A stretch of DNA of 64,000 bases. It comes from JAHRAW01 sp963693025 (GTDB taxonomy: Bacteria > Pseudomonadota > Gammaproteobacteria > Arenicellales > Poriferihabitantaceae). The notes beneath the pieces are model-generated. The model was not told the DNA's origin and ran no database searches. It worked only from the letters and a program-made list of their open reading frames with translations. Both the position numbers and the translations under genes were made by a program. The stretch covers positions 1,550,001 to 1,614,000 of the forward strand of contig OY843749.1 of NCBI GenBank assembly GCA_963693025.1. The letters run 5' to 3'. Positions 42,478 through 51,505 of this stretch are shown in pieces. Position 1 is the first letter of the stretch; each line of letters starts with the position of its first letter.

Positions 42478-44550
42478 TTACCGAGCCCGCAACGCGAACG
42501 GGGATTCGGTGTCAACGCGCCGGCGCCCTTCGATTACCGCTTTAAGGTTGACCATCGAACCGGATACGAGATTGATCAGATTCCATTGAGATGCATCGTC
42601 GATTCGCCGCCCGGCAAGCGCATTCAGCCGGCTTCCCCCATCTGCGTCATCGCCATCGGGCAAACACAGCAAGGCACTCTGTGTCGCGCTACTCAAGTCA
42701 AACACTACCAAGCCGTCGAGATGCTCCCGAGACAATGCCCGCCCTTCGGGCACCTCGGCCAACAAGGTGTTCAAATGCCGAATCAACAGCATTCCGGGCC
42801 GGGGGTTATACAGGCGGTCCACCACGCCGGCATGAGGGAAATAACCTCGGTCGCTGTCGGCAAAGGCGTCGCAGTAAATTTCGCATTCGCGGTGCGAGTG
42901 CCCCAGCACCGTCGCCTCGGCCAGCCGCCGGCACAACCAGGCATCGTCATCAATATTTTGCGCCGGATTGTTTTCCGACAGGCGCAACTGGATGGCCGCC
43001 TTTTTTCCGGACTTCTCGAATTGGGTTTGCGCGAATGCGACCGCATCGCCAATGCTTTCATCGAAGGACAGGCGGAGCAGATACTTGGCAAATGCCCCGA
43101 CTCGCTCGCAACCAAGCCATTCTTCCAGCAGGGCCTCGTCATTCGGCGCGAAACCATGATTGATGACGTGGTAATACTTTTTGCCCGAACGGAGCGTCTC
43201 GTGCTTTGAGCGTAGCGGCGAAAAAACAACATCGAGCCGGCTCTGTTCAGCGAACGCAAAAAAGGTGTCATCCAACGCATCCACTCGCTCCACGGGACAA
43301 CAGATTTCCCACTCGCTGACCAATCCGGGGCATCGGCGGATAATTTCACGGATTGCATTATCGGGCGCATCGAAGGAATAAAGGCGGTACCGGAAGCCGA
43401 GGCTCTGAAGGTCCAGCAACCGCTGCCGCCTGGCGGGGTCCGCGAGGTCGGCGACCGGCAAGCGCAAGCGGCGAACGCCCATGTCCAGAAAAGCCAGCAA
43501 GCCGTAATCGTTGCGCACCGACTTGCGGTCGAATTCATCCAGCCCACCGCTGGGGGGAATTTGAACGGTTTCCAACCAGTCCTGGCGCAGGTTAAAACCG
43601 AGGCGGCTGTGAAAATTGACAAAACCGGGGAGCTTGGCAAGGTATATCCGCCTTGTGCGCCCCTCATCCCGCGCCTCCAGTTCCCGGCCGCCGGTTCGGA
43701 CAACTTCGACGCCGTGTCCGCGCTGGTAGAGATGAACCAGCAGGTATCCCAGTTTCTGGTCGTCATTTCGCCCATGCTCGCGGCCGCTGGAGACGCGGAA
43801 CATCTCGCTGTAATCCTGCCGCGTAAATGCCGTGGACGGTAGCAGATAGCATTGCGTTTGATGGTGACGGTTGAACCAATACTGGTGGACATGACCGCAG
43901 AATAACGCTTCCACCCGGTGGCGGCGGAGCAACGACAACAACCACGCTCTGCCGGCCAGCCCCAGGTTGTCGTAGTGCTCGGGCTCGTCCTCGGCGAGCA
44001 GATACGGCGGGTAGTGGGAGCCCATAAAAATGCGCCGCCCGCGGAGATCGTTCAGCAACCCTTCCAGCCAGTGCTTTTGTTCCCGCTCCATCGCCAGTCC
44101 GGAACCGGGCAGTTGCGCGTTGATCCCGATGAAATGAATTCCCCGGTGTTCCCGGTGAAAATAATGCGCGCCGAAATTGTCGCTCCATGCTCGCAGAAAG
44201 TCATCGCGCACACCGCCCGCCGGGCCCCAGGCAATCGGTTTGTCACCGACATCGTGATTGCCGGGAATTAGGCAGAATGGGTGCCGCAATTTTTTGAACT
44301 GCTCCAAAAAACGCCGCGACGATTCCACATACAAATCGGCCATCGATGGCACCGGATGGACGATATCGCCGAGGTGGATTACCAACGCGACATCACGCCG
44401 GTTCAAATCTTCGACCACATAGCGCAAGCGGTTGTTGGCGCGGCGGTTGACCTCAAACGGAGAATTGCACTCGGCATCGCTTTGATTGATGTGGGTATCG
44501 CTGACCACCGCAAAACTATACAAGGGCTGGCCGCGGTCAATTGTGGGCAT
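42478..44550 (-). CDS. Metallophosphoesterase with a large uncharacterised C-terminal domain
   Basis: The first ~290 residues are a calcineurin-like phosphoesterase with all five metal motifs: SDTHINQ (DxH), LGDIVHP (GDxxx), GNHDVGD, GSHYPP and GHVHQYW. Residues ~300-690 form an extra region with several predicted alternating strand-helix units (RRLRLPVADL, LVSEWEICCPVERVD, VVFSPLRSKHE, KKAAIQLRLS, RECEIYCDAFA) reminiscent of a barrel, but I do not recognise it. It is 10 bases after tctA and the last gene of the ROK-tctB-tctA operon. A phosphodiester or phosphomonoester among the imported compounds is a plausible substrate. Confidence 0.85.
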   Translation of the reverse strand: MPTIDRGQPLYSFAVVSDTHINQSDAECNSPFEVNRRANNRLRYVVEDLNRRDVALVIHLGDIVHPVPSMADLYVESSRRFLEQFKKLRHPFCLIPGNHDVGDKPIAWGPAGGVRDDFLRAWSDNFGAHYFHREHRGIHFIGINAQLPGSGLAMEREQKHWLEGLLNDLRGRRIFMGSHYPPYLLAEDEPEHYDNLGLAGRAWLLSLLRRHRVEALFCGHVHQYWFNRHHQTQCYLLPSTAFTRQDYSEMFRVSSGREHGRNDDQKLGYLLVHLYQRGHGVEVVRTGGRELEARDEGRTRRIYLAKLPGFVNFHSRLGFNLRQDWLETVQIPPSGGLDEFDRKSVRNDYGLLAFLDMGVRRLRLPVADLADPARRQRLLDLQSLGFRYRLYSFDAPDNAIREIIRRCPGLVSEWEICCPVERVDALDDTFFAFAEQSRLDVVFSPLRSKHETLRSGKKYYHVINHGFAPNDEALLEEWLGCERVGAFAKYLLRLSFDESIGDAVAFAQTQFEKSGKKAAIQLRLSENNPAQNIDDDAWLCRRLAEATVLGHSHRECEIYCDAFADSDRGYFPHAGVVDRLYNPRPGMLLIRHLNTLLAEVPEGRALSREHLDGLVVFDLSSATQSALLCLPDGDDADGGSRLNALAGRRIDDASQWNLINLVSGSMVNLKAVIEGRRRVDTESPFALRAR

Positions 44551-44560
44551 GGATGAACGC

Positions 44561-46045
44561 CTAGCCCGCCAGGGGAATGTGTTTTTGCCGGCTCTTGACC
44601 AGAAAATAAACCGATGCCAGCGTCATGACCCAGAACACCCAGCAGATACCGCTGCGAAACAATATGCCCAAGCCTCCTTCGGACAGTATCATCGCCTGGC
44701 GAAAATTGTCTTCGAGCAGGGGCCCGAGAATAAAGGCGATCAAAAACGGCGGCGCCGCAAAGCGCAATACCAACATCAGATAGCCGACAACTCCCATCAG
44801 CAGCATGACCAGCACATCGAATACGCTGTTGTTGATGGCAAATGATCCAAACAGGCAAAACACCAGCACCACCGGATAGAGAATGCGGTTGGGCACTTCG
44901 GCGATGCGGCTGATGGCGCGGATCGAAAATTTTCCGACCATAAACAAATAGGCCGAGCTCAGCATGATGCCGATGAAAAGCGCATAGATCATGGTGATAT
45001 TTTCGACAAACATGACCGGCCCCGGGCGCAAGCCGTGAATCATAAACGCGCCGAGTATGACCGCGGTAATAACATCGCCGGGCACGCCCAGGGCGAGCAA
45101 GGGTATCAAGGTGGCGCCGGCGACTCCGTTGTTGCCAGCCTCGGCGGCGGCCACGCCCTCAAGTTCGCCCTTGCCAAAATTCTGCGGGTTTTTGGAATTG
45201 CGGCGGGCTTCGCTGTAGGACAAAAAAGCCGACGGAGCGCCGCCGATGCCGGGGATCGACCCGAGCACGACGCCGATCAGGCTGCCCCGCAAGATCGACT
45301 TGAAGCATGATTTGAATTCGGCCATGCCGGCGCCGGCGCCGCCCATCACCACCGCCTTGGCGTTGGCCGAAACTTTACCGGTAAAATAATGAATGATTTC
45401 GGGCAAGGCGAACAAACCGATCAACACCGGAATAAAACTCAAGCCGCCCATTAGGTTCCAGTTATCAAAGATGAAGCGGTTGGTTCCATACACCATATCC
45501 AGCCCAATGGTGGCAAAGAGCAACCCCAGCGCGGCGGAGGCAATGCCCTTTATCAGGCTCTCCCCGGACACGCCGGCGATAATCGTCAGCGAAAACACGA
45601 TCAGCGTAAAAAATTCCGGAGGGCCGAATTTCAGCGCGAAAGCGGCCAGCAAACCGGCCAGTAAAATCAGCGAGATATTGGAAACAAAGTCCGCGAAACA
45701 AGAAGCGTATAACGCCATGTCCAGCGCTTTGCGCGCTGCGCCTTTTTGCGTCAACGGGTAGCCGTCGAGCACGGTACAGGAAGCCGCCGGCGTGCCTGGC
45801 GCCTTGATTAGTATCGCCGTGATCGAGCCACCGTAAAGGCCGCCCTTGTAAATGCCCAGCAACAACAAAATGCCGGTCACTGGCTGCATGGTGAAGGTGA
45901 AAGGCAGCGCCAGCGCCACACCCATCGGCGTGGTCATGCCGGGGATTGCGCCGATTACCGTTCCGATGACAACGCCGGCAAAAACACTCGCGACGTTGTC
46001 GAAGGTCAGGAATATCGAAAATGCAGCCGCAATGTTTTCCAGCAC
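44561..46045 (-). CDS. Tripartite tricarboxylate-type transporter, large membrane subunit (TctA)
   Basis: The ~494-residue protein has about 12 membrane helices and TctA landmarks GVVIGTVIGAIPGMTTPMGVALALPFTF, YKGGLYGGSITAILIKAPGTPAA and SIPGIGGAPSAFLSYSEARR, followed by GVAAAEAGNNGVAGATLIPLL. It is the channel of the tripartite transporter. A GTG start at 46045 preceded by GGGGGA is preferred to a longer upstream extension. It lies 13 bases after tctB. Confidence 0.9.
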   Translation of the reverse strand: MLENIAAAFSIFLTFDNVASVFAGVVIGTVIGAIPGMTTPMGVALALPFTFTMQPVTGILLLLGIYKGGLYGGSITAILIKAPGTPAASCTVLDGYPLTQKGAARKALDMALYASCFADFVSNISLILLAGLLAAFALKFGPPEFFTLIVFSLTIIAGVSGESLIKGIASAALGLLFATIGLDMVYGTNRFIFDNWNLMGGLSFIPVLIGLFALPEIIHYFTGKVSANAKAVVMGGAGAGMAEFKSCFKSILRGSLIGVVLGSIPGIGGAPSAFLSYSEARRNSKNPQNFGKGELEGVAAAEAGNNGVAGATLIPLLALGVPGDVITAVILGAFMIHGLRPGPVMFVENITMIYALFIGIMLSSAYLFMVGKFSIRAISRIAEVPNRILYPVVLVFCLFGSFAINNSVFDVLVMLLMGVVGYLMLVLRFAAPPFLIAFILGPLLEDNFRQAMILSEGGLGILFRSGICWVFWVMTLASVYFLVKSRQKHIPLAG

Positions 46046-46058
46046 AATGTTCCCCCGG

Positions 46059-46544
46059 CTATCCCCGCAAAGACTCAAAGATGCCCAGCGGAATCGGAAT
46101 GTTGGCGACATACGCGAAAAAAAAGTACAGCAACAGCGGTGTCGTCGTTGAAATGACCGCCATTAGCGGATAACGGCGTTCTCCCGCAAACCACATCAGC
46201 GCAAAAATAAAAACAGCGCCGGGCGCGACCATGCCGAGATGCGGAATTATGTAATAAAAACAGAACAAGGCCGCCAGCACCACGGCCAGCCGCGGGAAGC
46301 GCTCTTTCCACGCGGTTGCCGCGGAATCTTCTTCAGCGGCTTCGCCCGATGCCTTGTCCGGATTGATCAGCATGAGCAAGCCCATGAGCGCAAACACACC
46401 GGAAATTATTCGCGGCCAGAAATCCGGGGACAGCGACAGGTGACCGATGCTGGCCGGGGTGTCAACGCCCGCCGGAATCAACACAAAAAACGACAACAAG
46501 CCGAGCAAAAGAACGCCGCCGCCGACCAGCCTTTCTTTTGGCAT
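46059..46544 (-). CDS. Tripartite tricarboxylate-type transporter, small membrane subunit (TctB)
   Basis: The 161-residue protein has about four membrane helices; the FDF-type block SLSPDFWPRIISGVFALMGLLMLI is typical of TctB. It couples with TctA. It lies 3 bases after the ROK regulator gene and is co-transcribed with it. Confidence 0.88.
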   Translation of the reverse strand: MPKERLVGGGVLLLGLLSFFVLIPAGVDTPASIGHLSLSPDFWPRIISGVFALMGLLMLINPDKASGEAAEEDSAATAWKERFPRLAVVLAALFCFYYIIPHLGMVAPGAVFIFALMWFAGERRYPLMAVISTTTPLLLYFFFAYVANIPIPLGIFESLRG

Positions 46545-46547
46545 GGG

Positions 46548-47756
46548 TTATCCCGCGAGCGCCGCGGGTGCGGGCGGTGATGTCAGGCTACCCTGTGCCA
46601 GCGACTGATAAATCGCAAGGGATTGGGCCGCCTGCTGGCTGGACATCGGTGACAGTTGAATTTTCTGCCGGGCCGTCCGGGCGCCCATGAAGCGGGCCAA
46701 CTGGTCGAGCGCCGCTTTTTTATAAAAACCGCATTCGAACAATGGACCGGACAGCAGGATTTTTTCGGGGTGAAGTATGCTGAAGGCGGTCGCCGCCACA
46801 TGGGCGAATGCACGACCGGCCGATTCGATGGCGGTCACCGCTGGATTATCGACCGGGTCGGAATGTCGGATGATTCCGGCGAGGCGTTCGGCGACCAGGG
46901 TGTCGCTCGCGCCGACGGACGAGTTGACGATAGCATAGCCGCCCGCGAGTTGGTTCACGGGCCTTAACTCGTTGGCGGTGAAGTCCGGAATCAGCATCGA
47001 TTCGATCATGCCGGTCTGAAAATCAGCGCCGCGCATCAGCCGGCCGCCAATCATCAGGCTGCAACCGATTGCCAGCGATGCATTGAACAACACGACATTT
47101 GCCACTTTCCGGGTGCCGCCAAAACAGTGCGAAGCCAGATTCTTGGCGTTCGGGATATTGTCCAAATAAACGGGGCAGCGCAGACGCCGGGCGATGATGG
47201 CGCCGACATCGAGGTTGAGTTCCCCCCATCCCAGCGCGGGTGCCGAGCGCAGGATATTCCGGCTCGGATCGACCGCGCCGGTGATCACGACACCGCATGC
47301 CACCAGTTTTGTGCGCTCAATGCCGGCTCGCGCCACCAGCGCGTTCAATGCCACCGCGCAACTCTCAATGACCCGTTCGGGATGCCCCAGGTCATCAAAA
47401 TGCAGTTGCTCACAGGCAAGCGTCTTGTTGGCCAAATCGGCGATCACCACATCTTGTCGAAAGGCATTGATGGCGATGCCACCAACAAAATATCCATCCG
47501 GCTTGGCGCGTAATCCAATCAATTTTCGACCCGCGCGGGCGCTTCCGGCAATGTCGTCAGCTTCTTCGATCAATTCCGCATTGACTAAATCCCGCGTAAT
47601 CCGTGAAACCGAAGCAGCCGTCAAGCCGACATTTTGCGCGACTTTTGCCCGTGGAATTGGCCCGCCGAACAGAATTTCCGCCAGCACCAACTTGCGGTTC
47701 CTCTGTCCCAGAGCCGACCTGGTTTTGGTTGTGTCATAAATCACTGTGCCAATCAT
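46548..47756 (-). CDS. ROK-family transcriptional repressor
   Basis: The 402-residue protein begins with a winged helix (NRKLVLAEILFGGPIPRAKVAQNVGLTAASVSRITRDLV, about residues 20-60), then a ROK sugar-kinase-like domain (VVITGAVD, YLDNIPNAKNLA, HPEKILLSGPLFECG). The kinase zinc motif (GHxxxxCxCGxxGCxE) is replaced by DFQTGMIESM, so it is a sensor, not a kinase. It heads the operon with tctB, tctA and the phosphoesterase and is divergent from tctC; it probably represses both from the palindrome at 47914-47932, relieved by a ligand derived from the imported ester. Confidence 0.85.
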   Translation of the reverse strand: MIGTVIYDTTKTRSALGQRNRKLVLAEILFGGPIPRAKVAQNVGLTAASVSRITRDLVNAELIEEADDIAGSARAGRKLIGLRAKPDGYFVGGIAINAFRQDVVIADLANKTLACEQLHFDDLGHPERVIESCAVALNALVARAGIERTKLVACGVVITGAVDPSRNILRSAPALGWGELNLDVGAIIARRLRCPVYLDNIPNAKNLASHCFGGTRKVANVVLFNASLAIGCSLMIGGRLMRGADFQTGMIESMLIPDFTANELRPVNQLAGGYAIVNSSVGASDTLVAERLAGIIRHSDPVDNPAVTAIESAGRAFAHVAATAFSILHPEKILLSGPLFECGFYKKAALDQLARFMGARTARQKIQLSPMSSQQAAQSLAIYQSLAQGSLTSPPAPAALAG

Positions 47757-47910
47757 CGCGCAAAGCCGGAAACATTCCAAACGCTTGACTCGCCGCCACT
47801 CCCTGTTCACGACGGGGTGGCGGGGTGCGGGAAGCCGGTCCAAAACACCTTTCCCGGCCCCTTGCCTCCCGTAGCCCCCAGTTTGCGTCCAAAATGGTTG
47901 AATGGAATAA

Positions 47911-47938
47911 TTGATTGCTTACTGTAAGCAATTATGTT
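47911..47938 (+). promoter_or_regulatory. tctC promoter
   Basis: TTGATT (47911-47916) and TATGTT (47933-47938) make a sigma-70-like pair with a 16-base spacer. They lie about 70 bases before the tctC ATG. The spacer is almost wholly taken up by the operator palindrome, so repressor binding would block RNA polymerase. Confidence 0.55.
47914..47932. promoter_or_regulatory. Operator palindrome, probable ROK-repressor site
   Basis: ATTGCTTAC-T-GTAAGCAAT is a perfect inverted repeat with a one-base centre. It is the only such long perfect palindrome in the 252-bp gap between the divergent ROK gene and tctC and sits exactly between -35 and -10. The rest of the gap (47757-47910 and 47939-48008) contains no gene. 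Confidence 0.7.
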
Positions 47939-48008
47939 ACAACAAGCATATCATGTCAATACATCGATTCGATTACATCAACAGTTACGCACACTAGCGG
48001 AGGAGAAC

Positions 48009-49007
48009 ATGTTTCATATTACAGCCATCAAACGTCTGGGCGTGGCGGTGTTCGCACTTGTCGCCCTATCGGTCAGCTTGGCATCCGGGACGGTCTCAGC
48101 GGCCTATCCGACCAAACCGGTAACCCTGGTGTCACCCTATGGCCCCGGCGGTGCGGCGGACCTTGCCGCCAGAACGATTTCCGCCACCGCCCCCGGCTAT
48201 CTCGGCAACGGAGTGCTGGTGGTCAACCGCACTGGTGCGGCCGGTGTTACCGGGTCGACCAGCGTGGTGAAGGGCAAAAAAGACGGCTATACGCTGTTGT
48301 TGGCGCGTGTTGGGTCGCAAGCGGCGGTGCCGGCCATCAACCGAAAAATTCCATACCGTTGGGATGAGTATACTTTTCTCGGTTTGCTCGAATTGAATCC
48401 GTTTGTGCTGGTGGTCAACGCCGATTCCCCTTATCGCTCTCTGGATGATCTCAAGGTTGCGGTGGCGTCGGGCTCCAAGCTGAGTTACTCCTCCGCCGGC
48501 GTCGGTACTTTGCTCCACGTTGCGATGGTGATGACGTTGGATGAATTCGGGCTGAAGCAGGATGCGATGAAACACGTCCCTTACAAGGGCGGTGGCAAAG
48601 CCGCCGCGGCGTTGGTCGGCGGCCACGTGGACATGATGTTTCAGAACCTGTCGGGAGTGATCGGGAATATCCAAGCCGGCAAGTTGCGTGCGCTGGCGGT
48701 GACAACGCCGCAACGCGTATTGTCGATCAAGGATGTACCGACGGTCGCCGAAGCGGGCTATCCCAATCTTGAGACCGTCGTTGGTTGGAGCGGCATCTGG
48801 GGGCCGCCCGAGCTGCCTGAGGAAGTCGTGAACAAGTGGGTCGAGGTTCTCGGCAAACTCAAAACCGACACCGCGTGGAATAAACTGACCAAGGGCCTGG
48901 GGTCGGTGCCTTCGATTCGAAGCCCGTCCGACACCAAAGATTTTGTCAAGGCGCAGTACGAAACTTTCAAGGAACTTACCGAGCGGCTCGGCATGACCAT
49001 CAGGTAG
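48009..49007 (+). CDS. Tripartite tricarboxylate-type transporter binding protein (TctC/Bug family)
   Basis: The 332-residue protein has a Sec signal peptide (KRLGVAVFALVALSVSLASG, cleavage near VSAAYP) and the Bug fold: YPTKPVTLVSPYGPGGAADLAARTIS, VVNRTGAAG, GSTSVVKGKKDGYTLL, PYKGGGKAAAALVGGHVDMMF and PTVAEAGYPN. GGAGGAG sits 3-8 bases before the ATG at 48009. It binds the transported anion or zwitterion in the periplasm. It is followed by the sulfatase gene on the same strand. Confidence 0.93.
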   Translation: MFHITAIKRLGVAVFALVALSVSLASGTVSAAYPTKPVTLVSPYGPGGAADLAARTISATAPGYLGNGVLVVNRTGAAGVTGSTSVVKGKKDGYTLLLARVGSQAAVPAINRKIPYRWDEYTFLGLLELNPFVLVVNADSPYRSLDDLKVAVASGSKLSYSSAGVGTLLHVAMVMTLDEFGLKQDAMKHVPYKGGGKAAAALVGGHVDMMFQNLSGVIGNIQAGKLRALAVTTPQRVLSIKDVPTVAEAGYPNLETVVGWSGIWGPPELPEEVVNKWVEVLGKLKTDTAWNKLTKGLGSVPSIRSPSDTKDFVKAQYETFKELTERLGMTIR

Positions 49008-49103
49008 GGCAACCAAGGAACTTTCCGGGCGATTGGCTTAGATGCGCCGCGGCGCGTCCCGTGCGCATTGATTCGAGAGCCCGCCGGCAAGACGTTCTTT
49101 AGC

Positions 49104-50651
49104 ATGGCACAGAAAGCGCCCAATATTCTGGTTATTCAGGCCGACCAAATGACGGCCAAAGCGCTGTCGTTGTACGGTCACCAAATCGTCAAAACCCCGC
49201 ACATCGAACGCATCGCCGAGAACGGGACGGTGTTCGAAAACGCATACTGCAATTTTCCGCTGTGCGTACCGTCACGCGCTTCGATGCTGGCCGGGCGGTA
49301 CGCCAACGCGCTCAAAATTTGGGATAACGCCAGCGAAATGCCCGCGTCCACCCCGACGCTGGCGCACTACCTGCGTTCCGTCGGTTATCACACGGTGCTG
49401 TGCGGAAAGATGCACTTTATCGGCCCCGACCAGGTGCACGGTTTCAACGAGCGCATTGTTACCGACATCTACCCGTCGAATTTTGCCTGGACGCCTGACT
49501 GGGTCGCCGGCGAGCGCTACCGTCCGACGGGCATCAATATGCGCGCGGTGGTCGACTCAGGGGTGTGCGTGCGCGGCTTGCAGTTGGACTATGATGATGA
49601 AGTCGAACACGCCGGCGTGCAAAAACTTTACGACTTGGCGCGTTTTGGCAAAAACAACCCGTTTCTTTTGTGGGTTTCTTTCACGCATCCGCATTCGCCT
49701 TACATCACAACACGGCGCTATTGGGATTTGTATGACCACGACCAAGTGGACATGCCGGCCACGCCGGCGTTCAGCCTTGAAGAAATGGATTGCATGAGCC
49801 GCTGGTTGTACTACGCTCACGGCGGCGACCTGCACGAAGTCAGCAACGCGCACATCCACTCCGCGCGCCACGCCTACTACGGCATGTGCAGTTACATCGA
49901 CGACAAAGTTGGCCGCTTGCTCGACACGCTCGAAGAACTGGGGCTGGAAGGACAAACCGTGGTGGTGTTCACCTCCGACCACGGTGAAATGCTCGGTGAA
50001 CGCGGCATGTGGTTCAAGCAGTCCTTTTACGAGTGGTCGGCAACCGTGCCATTGGTGGTCAAAATCCCCGGCTTCAAATCAACCGAAAGGGTCGCTGAGT
50101 TGACCTCGTTGGTGGACTTGCTGCCCAGTTGCATGGACATCGCCACCGAGGGCAACAGCCCCGCACCGGTATCCGATCTCGACGGCCATTCGCTGTTGCC
50201 ATTAATGGGCGGCGGGAGCGGCGATACCGGCGAATGGAACAACCAGGTCATATCCGAATATACCGGTGAGGGCGTGGTCGCGCCCTGCCGCATGATTCGC
50301 CGCGATAACTTCAAGTTCATCCATACCCACGGCCACCCTGATTTGATGTATGACTTGGACGCAGATCCATTGGAATTGACCAACCTAATCGGTAGCCCCG
50401 GCCACTCCGGTATCGAAGCCGGATTGCGTTCGGCGGTTTTGCAAGACTGGGACCCGGAAGCAATTCACAACGCCTGCATACAAAGCCAGCAAGAGCGTTT
50501 GTTTATCCAAAAAACCACCGCCGGCAATCCGACTTGGGCGTATCGCTACCGTCCCGATGACGGCGAGCGGTTCATTCGTAACGACAGCGCGGTGGGCGCC
50601 AAGGCGAGGGCGCGCTATCCGTTTGTGGAGCCGACGCCGTTCCTCAAGTAG
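49104..50651 (+). CDS. Choline-sulfatase-like sulfatase
   Basis: The 515-residue protein has the sulfatase active site PLCVPSRASMLAGR, with C54 as the residue to be converted to formylglycine, plus the metal ligands ADQ near the start and SDHGEMLGERGMWFK. TVLCGKMHFIGPDQVHGFNERIVTDIYP and FTHPHSPY are specific to choline-sulfatase (BetC)-type enzymes. It would release choline and sulfate from choline-O-sulfate in the cytosol. The upstream transporter gene supports uptake of such an ester. betA/betB are not in the window, so the fate of choline is unclear. A related sulfate ester is the alternative. Confidence 0.82.
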   Translation: MAQKAPNILVIQADQMTAKALSLYGHQIVKTPHIERIAENGTVFENAYCNFPLCVPSRASMLAGRYANALKIWDNASEMPASTPTLAHYLRSVGYHTVLCGKMHFIGPDQVHGFNERIVTDIYPSNFAWTPDWVAGERYRPTGINMRAVVDSGVCVRGLQLDYDDEVEHAGVQKLYDLARFGKNNPFLLWVSFTHPHSPYITTRRYWDLYDHDQVDMPATPAFSLEEMDCMSRWLYYAHGGDLHEVSNAHIHSARHAYYGMCSYIDDKVGRLLDTLEELGLEGQTVVVFTSDHGEMLGERGMWFKQSFYEWSATVPLVVKIPGFKSTERVAELTSLVDLLPSCMDIATEGNSPAPVSDLDGHSLLPLMGGGSGDTGEWNNQVISEYTGEGVVAPCRMIRRDNFKFIHTHGHPDLMYDLDADPLELTNLIGSPGHSGIEAGLRSAVLQDWDPEAIHNACIQSQQERLFIQKTTAGNPTWAYRYRPDDGERFIRNDSAVGAKARARYPFVEPTPFLK

Positions 50652-50655
50652 CGGC

Positions 50656-51471
50656 TTATTTCAGTGCGGCGAGGCAGGCTATCCAGGCGGGGTCGTTGTA
50701 GCCTATTCGGGTTAGTTCGTAGCGGGTTTCTTCGTCGTCGTCGTCTTCTATGCACCAGTGGCAGCGGATGTCGGTGAAGCCGGCTTCGCGCATGATGTCG
50801 GTTATTTCGGGGAGCGACCAGATGCGCCAGGTGTAGCGGAAGGCGTTGTGTATTTCGGAGCCGTCGGGGAAGCGGAAATGCAGCGCGAGGTCGGCGCCGT
50901 GGTCGACCGGGCGGACGCCGGTTTGGTGGCAGACCAAATCGAAGTCGCCGCAGTCGGTCACCTGCTCTTCTTCGGAGAAGGCTTCCGCGCCGCCGTGCAG
51001 GTCGATGACGAATACACCATCCGCCGCGAGGTCGGCGCGCACCGCGCGGAAGTAGTCCAGCAACACGCCGCGCTCGCGGAAAATCCAGTAGGAAAAGTTG
51101 AAGGCGCAGCGAATGTCGGGCGCGCACAGGCTCGGCTCTCTGGCGTCGGCGACGCGGAGGCTTGCCCGCCGGCGGCGTTTGCCCAGGGGTTTGAAGTTGT
51201 GTTGCCTGCCCCATTCGACCGGCTCGGGGTCAATGTCGTATCCTTCGCCGGTGAACTTGGCGCCCTGTTCCAGCCACGCGCACAGGGTCGCGGCGGTGCC
51301 GCAGAAGTCTTCGCGGAAGTGGGTCGCCCGCGCTTTTTTCCCGCGCGCCTCGCGGTAGATTTGCTGCAGCAAAGCCACATCCACCTGCGGCGATTGCACG
51401 CCGGCTTGATAGAGGTCGTGTTTGTCGGATTGCTCGGCGAGGGTGGGCGGTTTGGTTTTTGCGCGTGCCAT
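50656..51471 (-). CDS. Class I SAM-dependent methyltransferase
   Basis: The 271-residue protein has HFREDFCGTAATLCAWLEQG (motif I region), GYDIDPEPVEWGRQ (motif II acidic end), ADGVFVIDLHGG and a C-terminal half with a cluster of four acidic residues (CIEDDDDEET). The pattern is that of a small family of bacterial methyltransferases of unknown substrate. The ATG at 51471 is chosen since homology starts at MARAKTKPPTLAEQSDKHDLYQ; it is divergent from rsmG by 34 bases. Its stop is convergent with the sulfatase. Confidence 0.82.
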   Translation of the reverse strand: MARAKTKPPTLAEQSDKHDLYQAGVQSPQVDVALLQQIYREARGKKARATHFREDFCGTAATLCAWLEQGAKFTGEGYDIDPEPVEWGRQHNFKPLGKRRRRASLRVADAREPSLCAPDIRCAFNFSYWIFRERGVLLDYFRAVRADLAADGVFVIDLHGGAEAFSEEEQVTDCGDFDLVCHQTGVRPVDHGADLALHFRFPDGSEIHNAFRYTWRIWSLPEITDIMREAGFTDIRCHWCIEDDDDEETRYELTRIGYNDPAWIACLAALK

Positions 51472-51505
51472 GTTGTTATGCTCTCGGCGGGAACGGTGGT
51501 GGATG

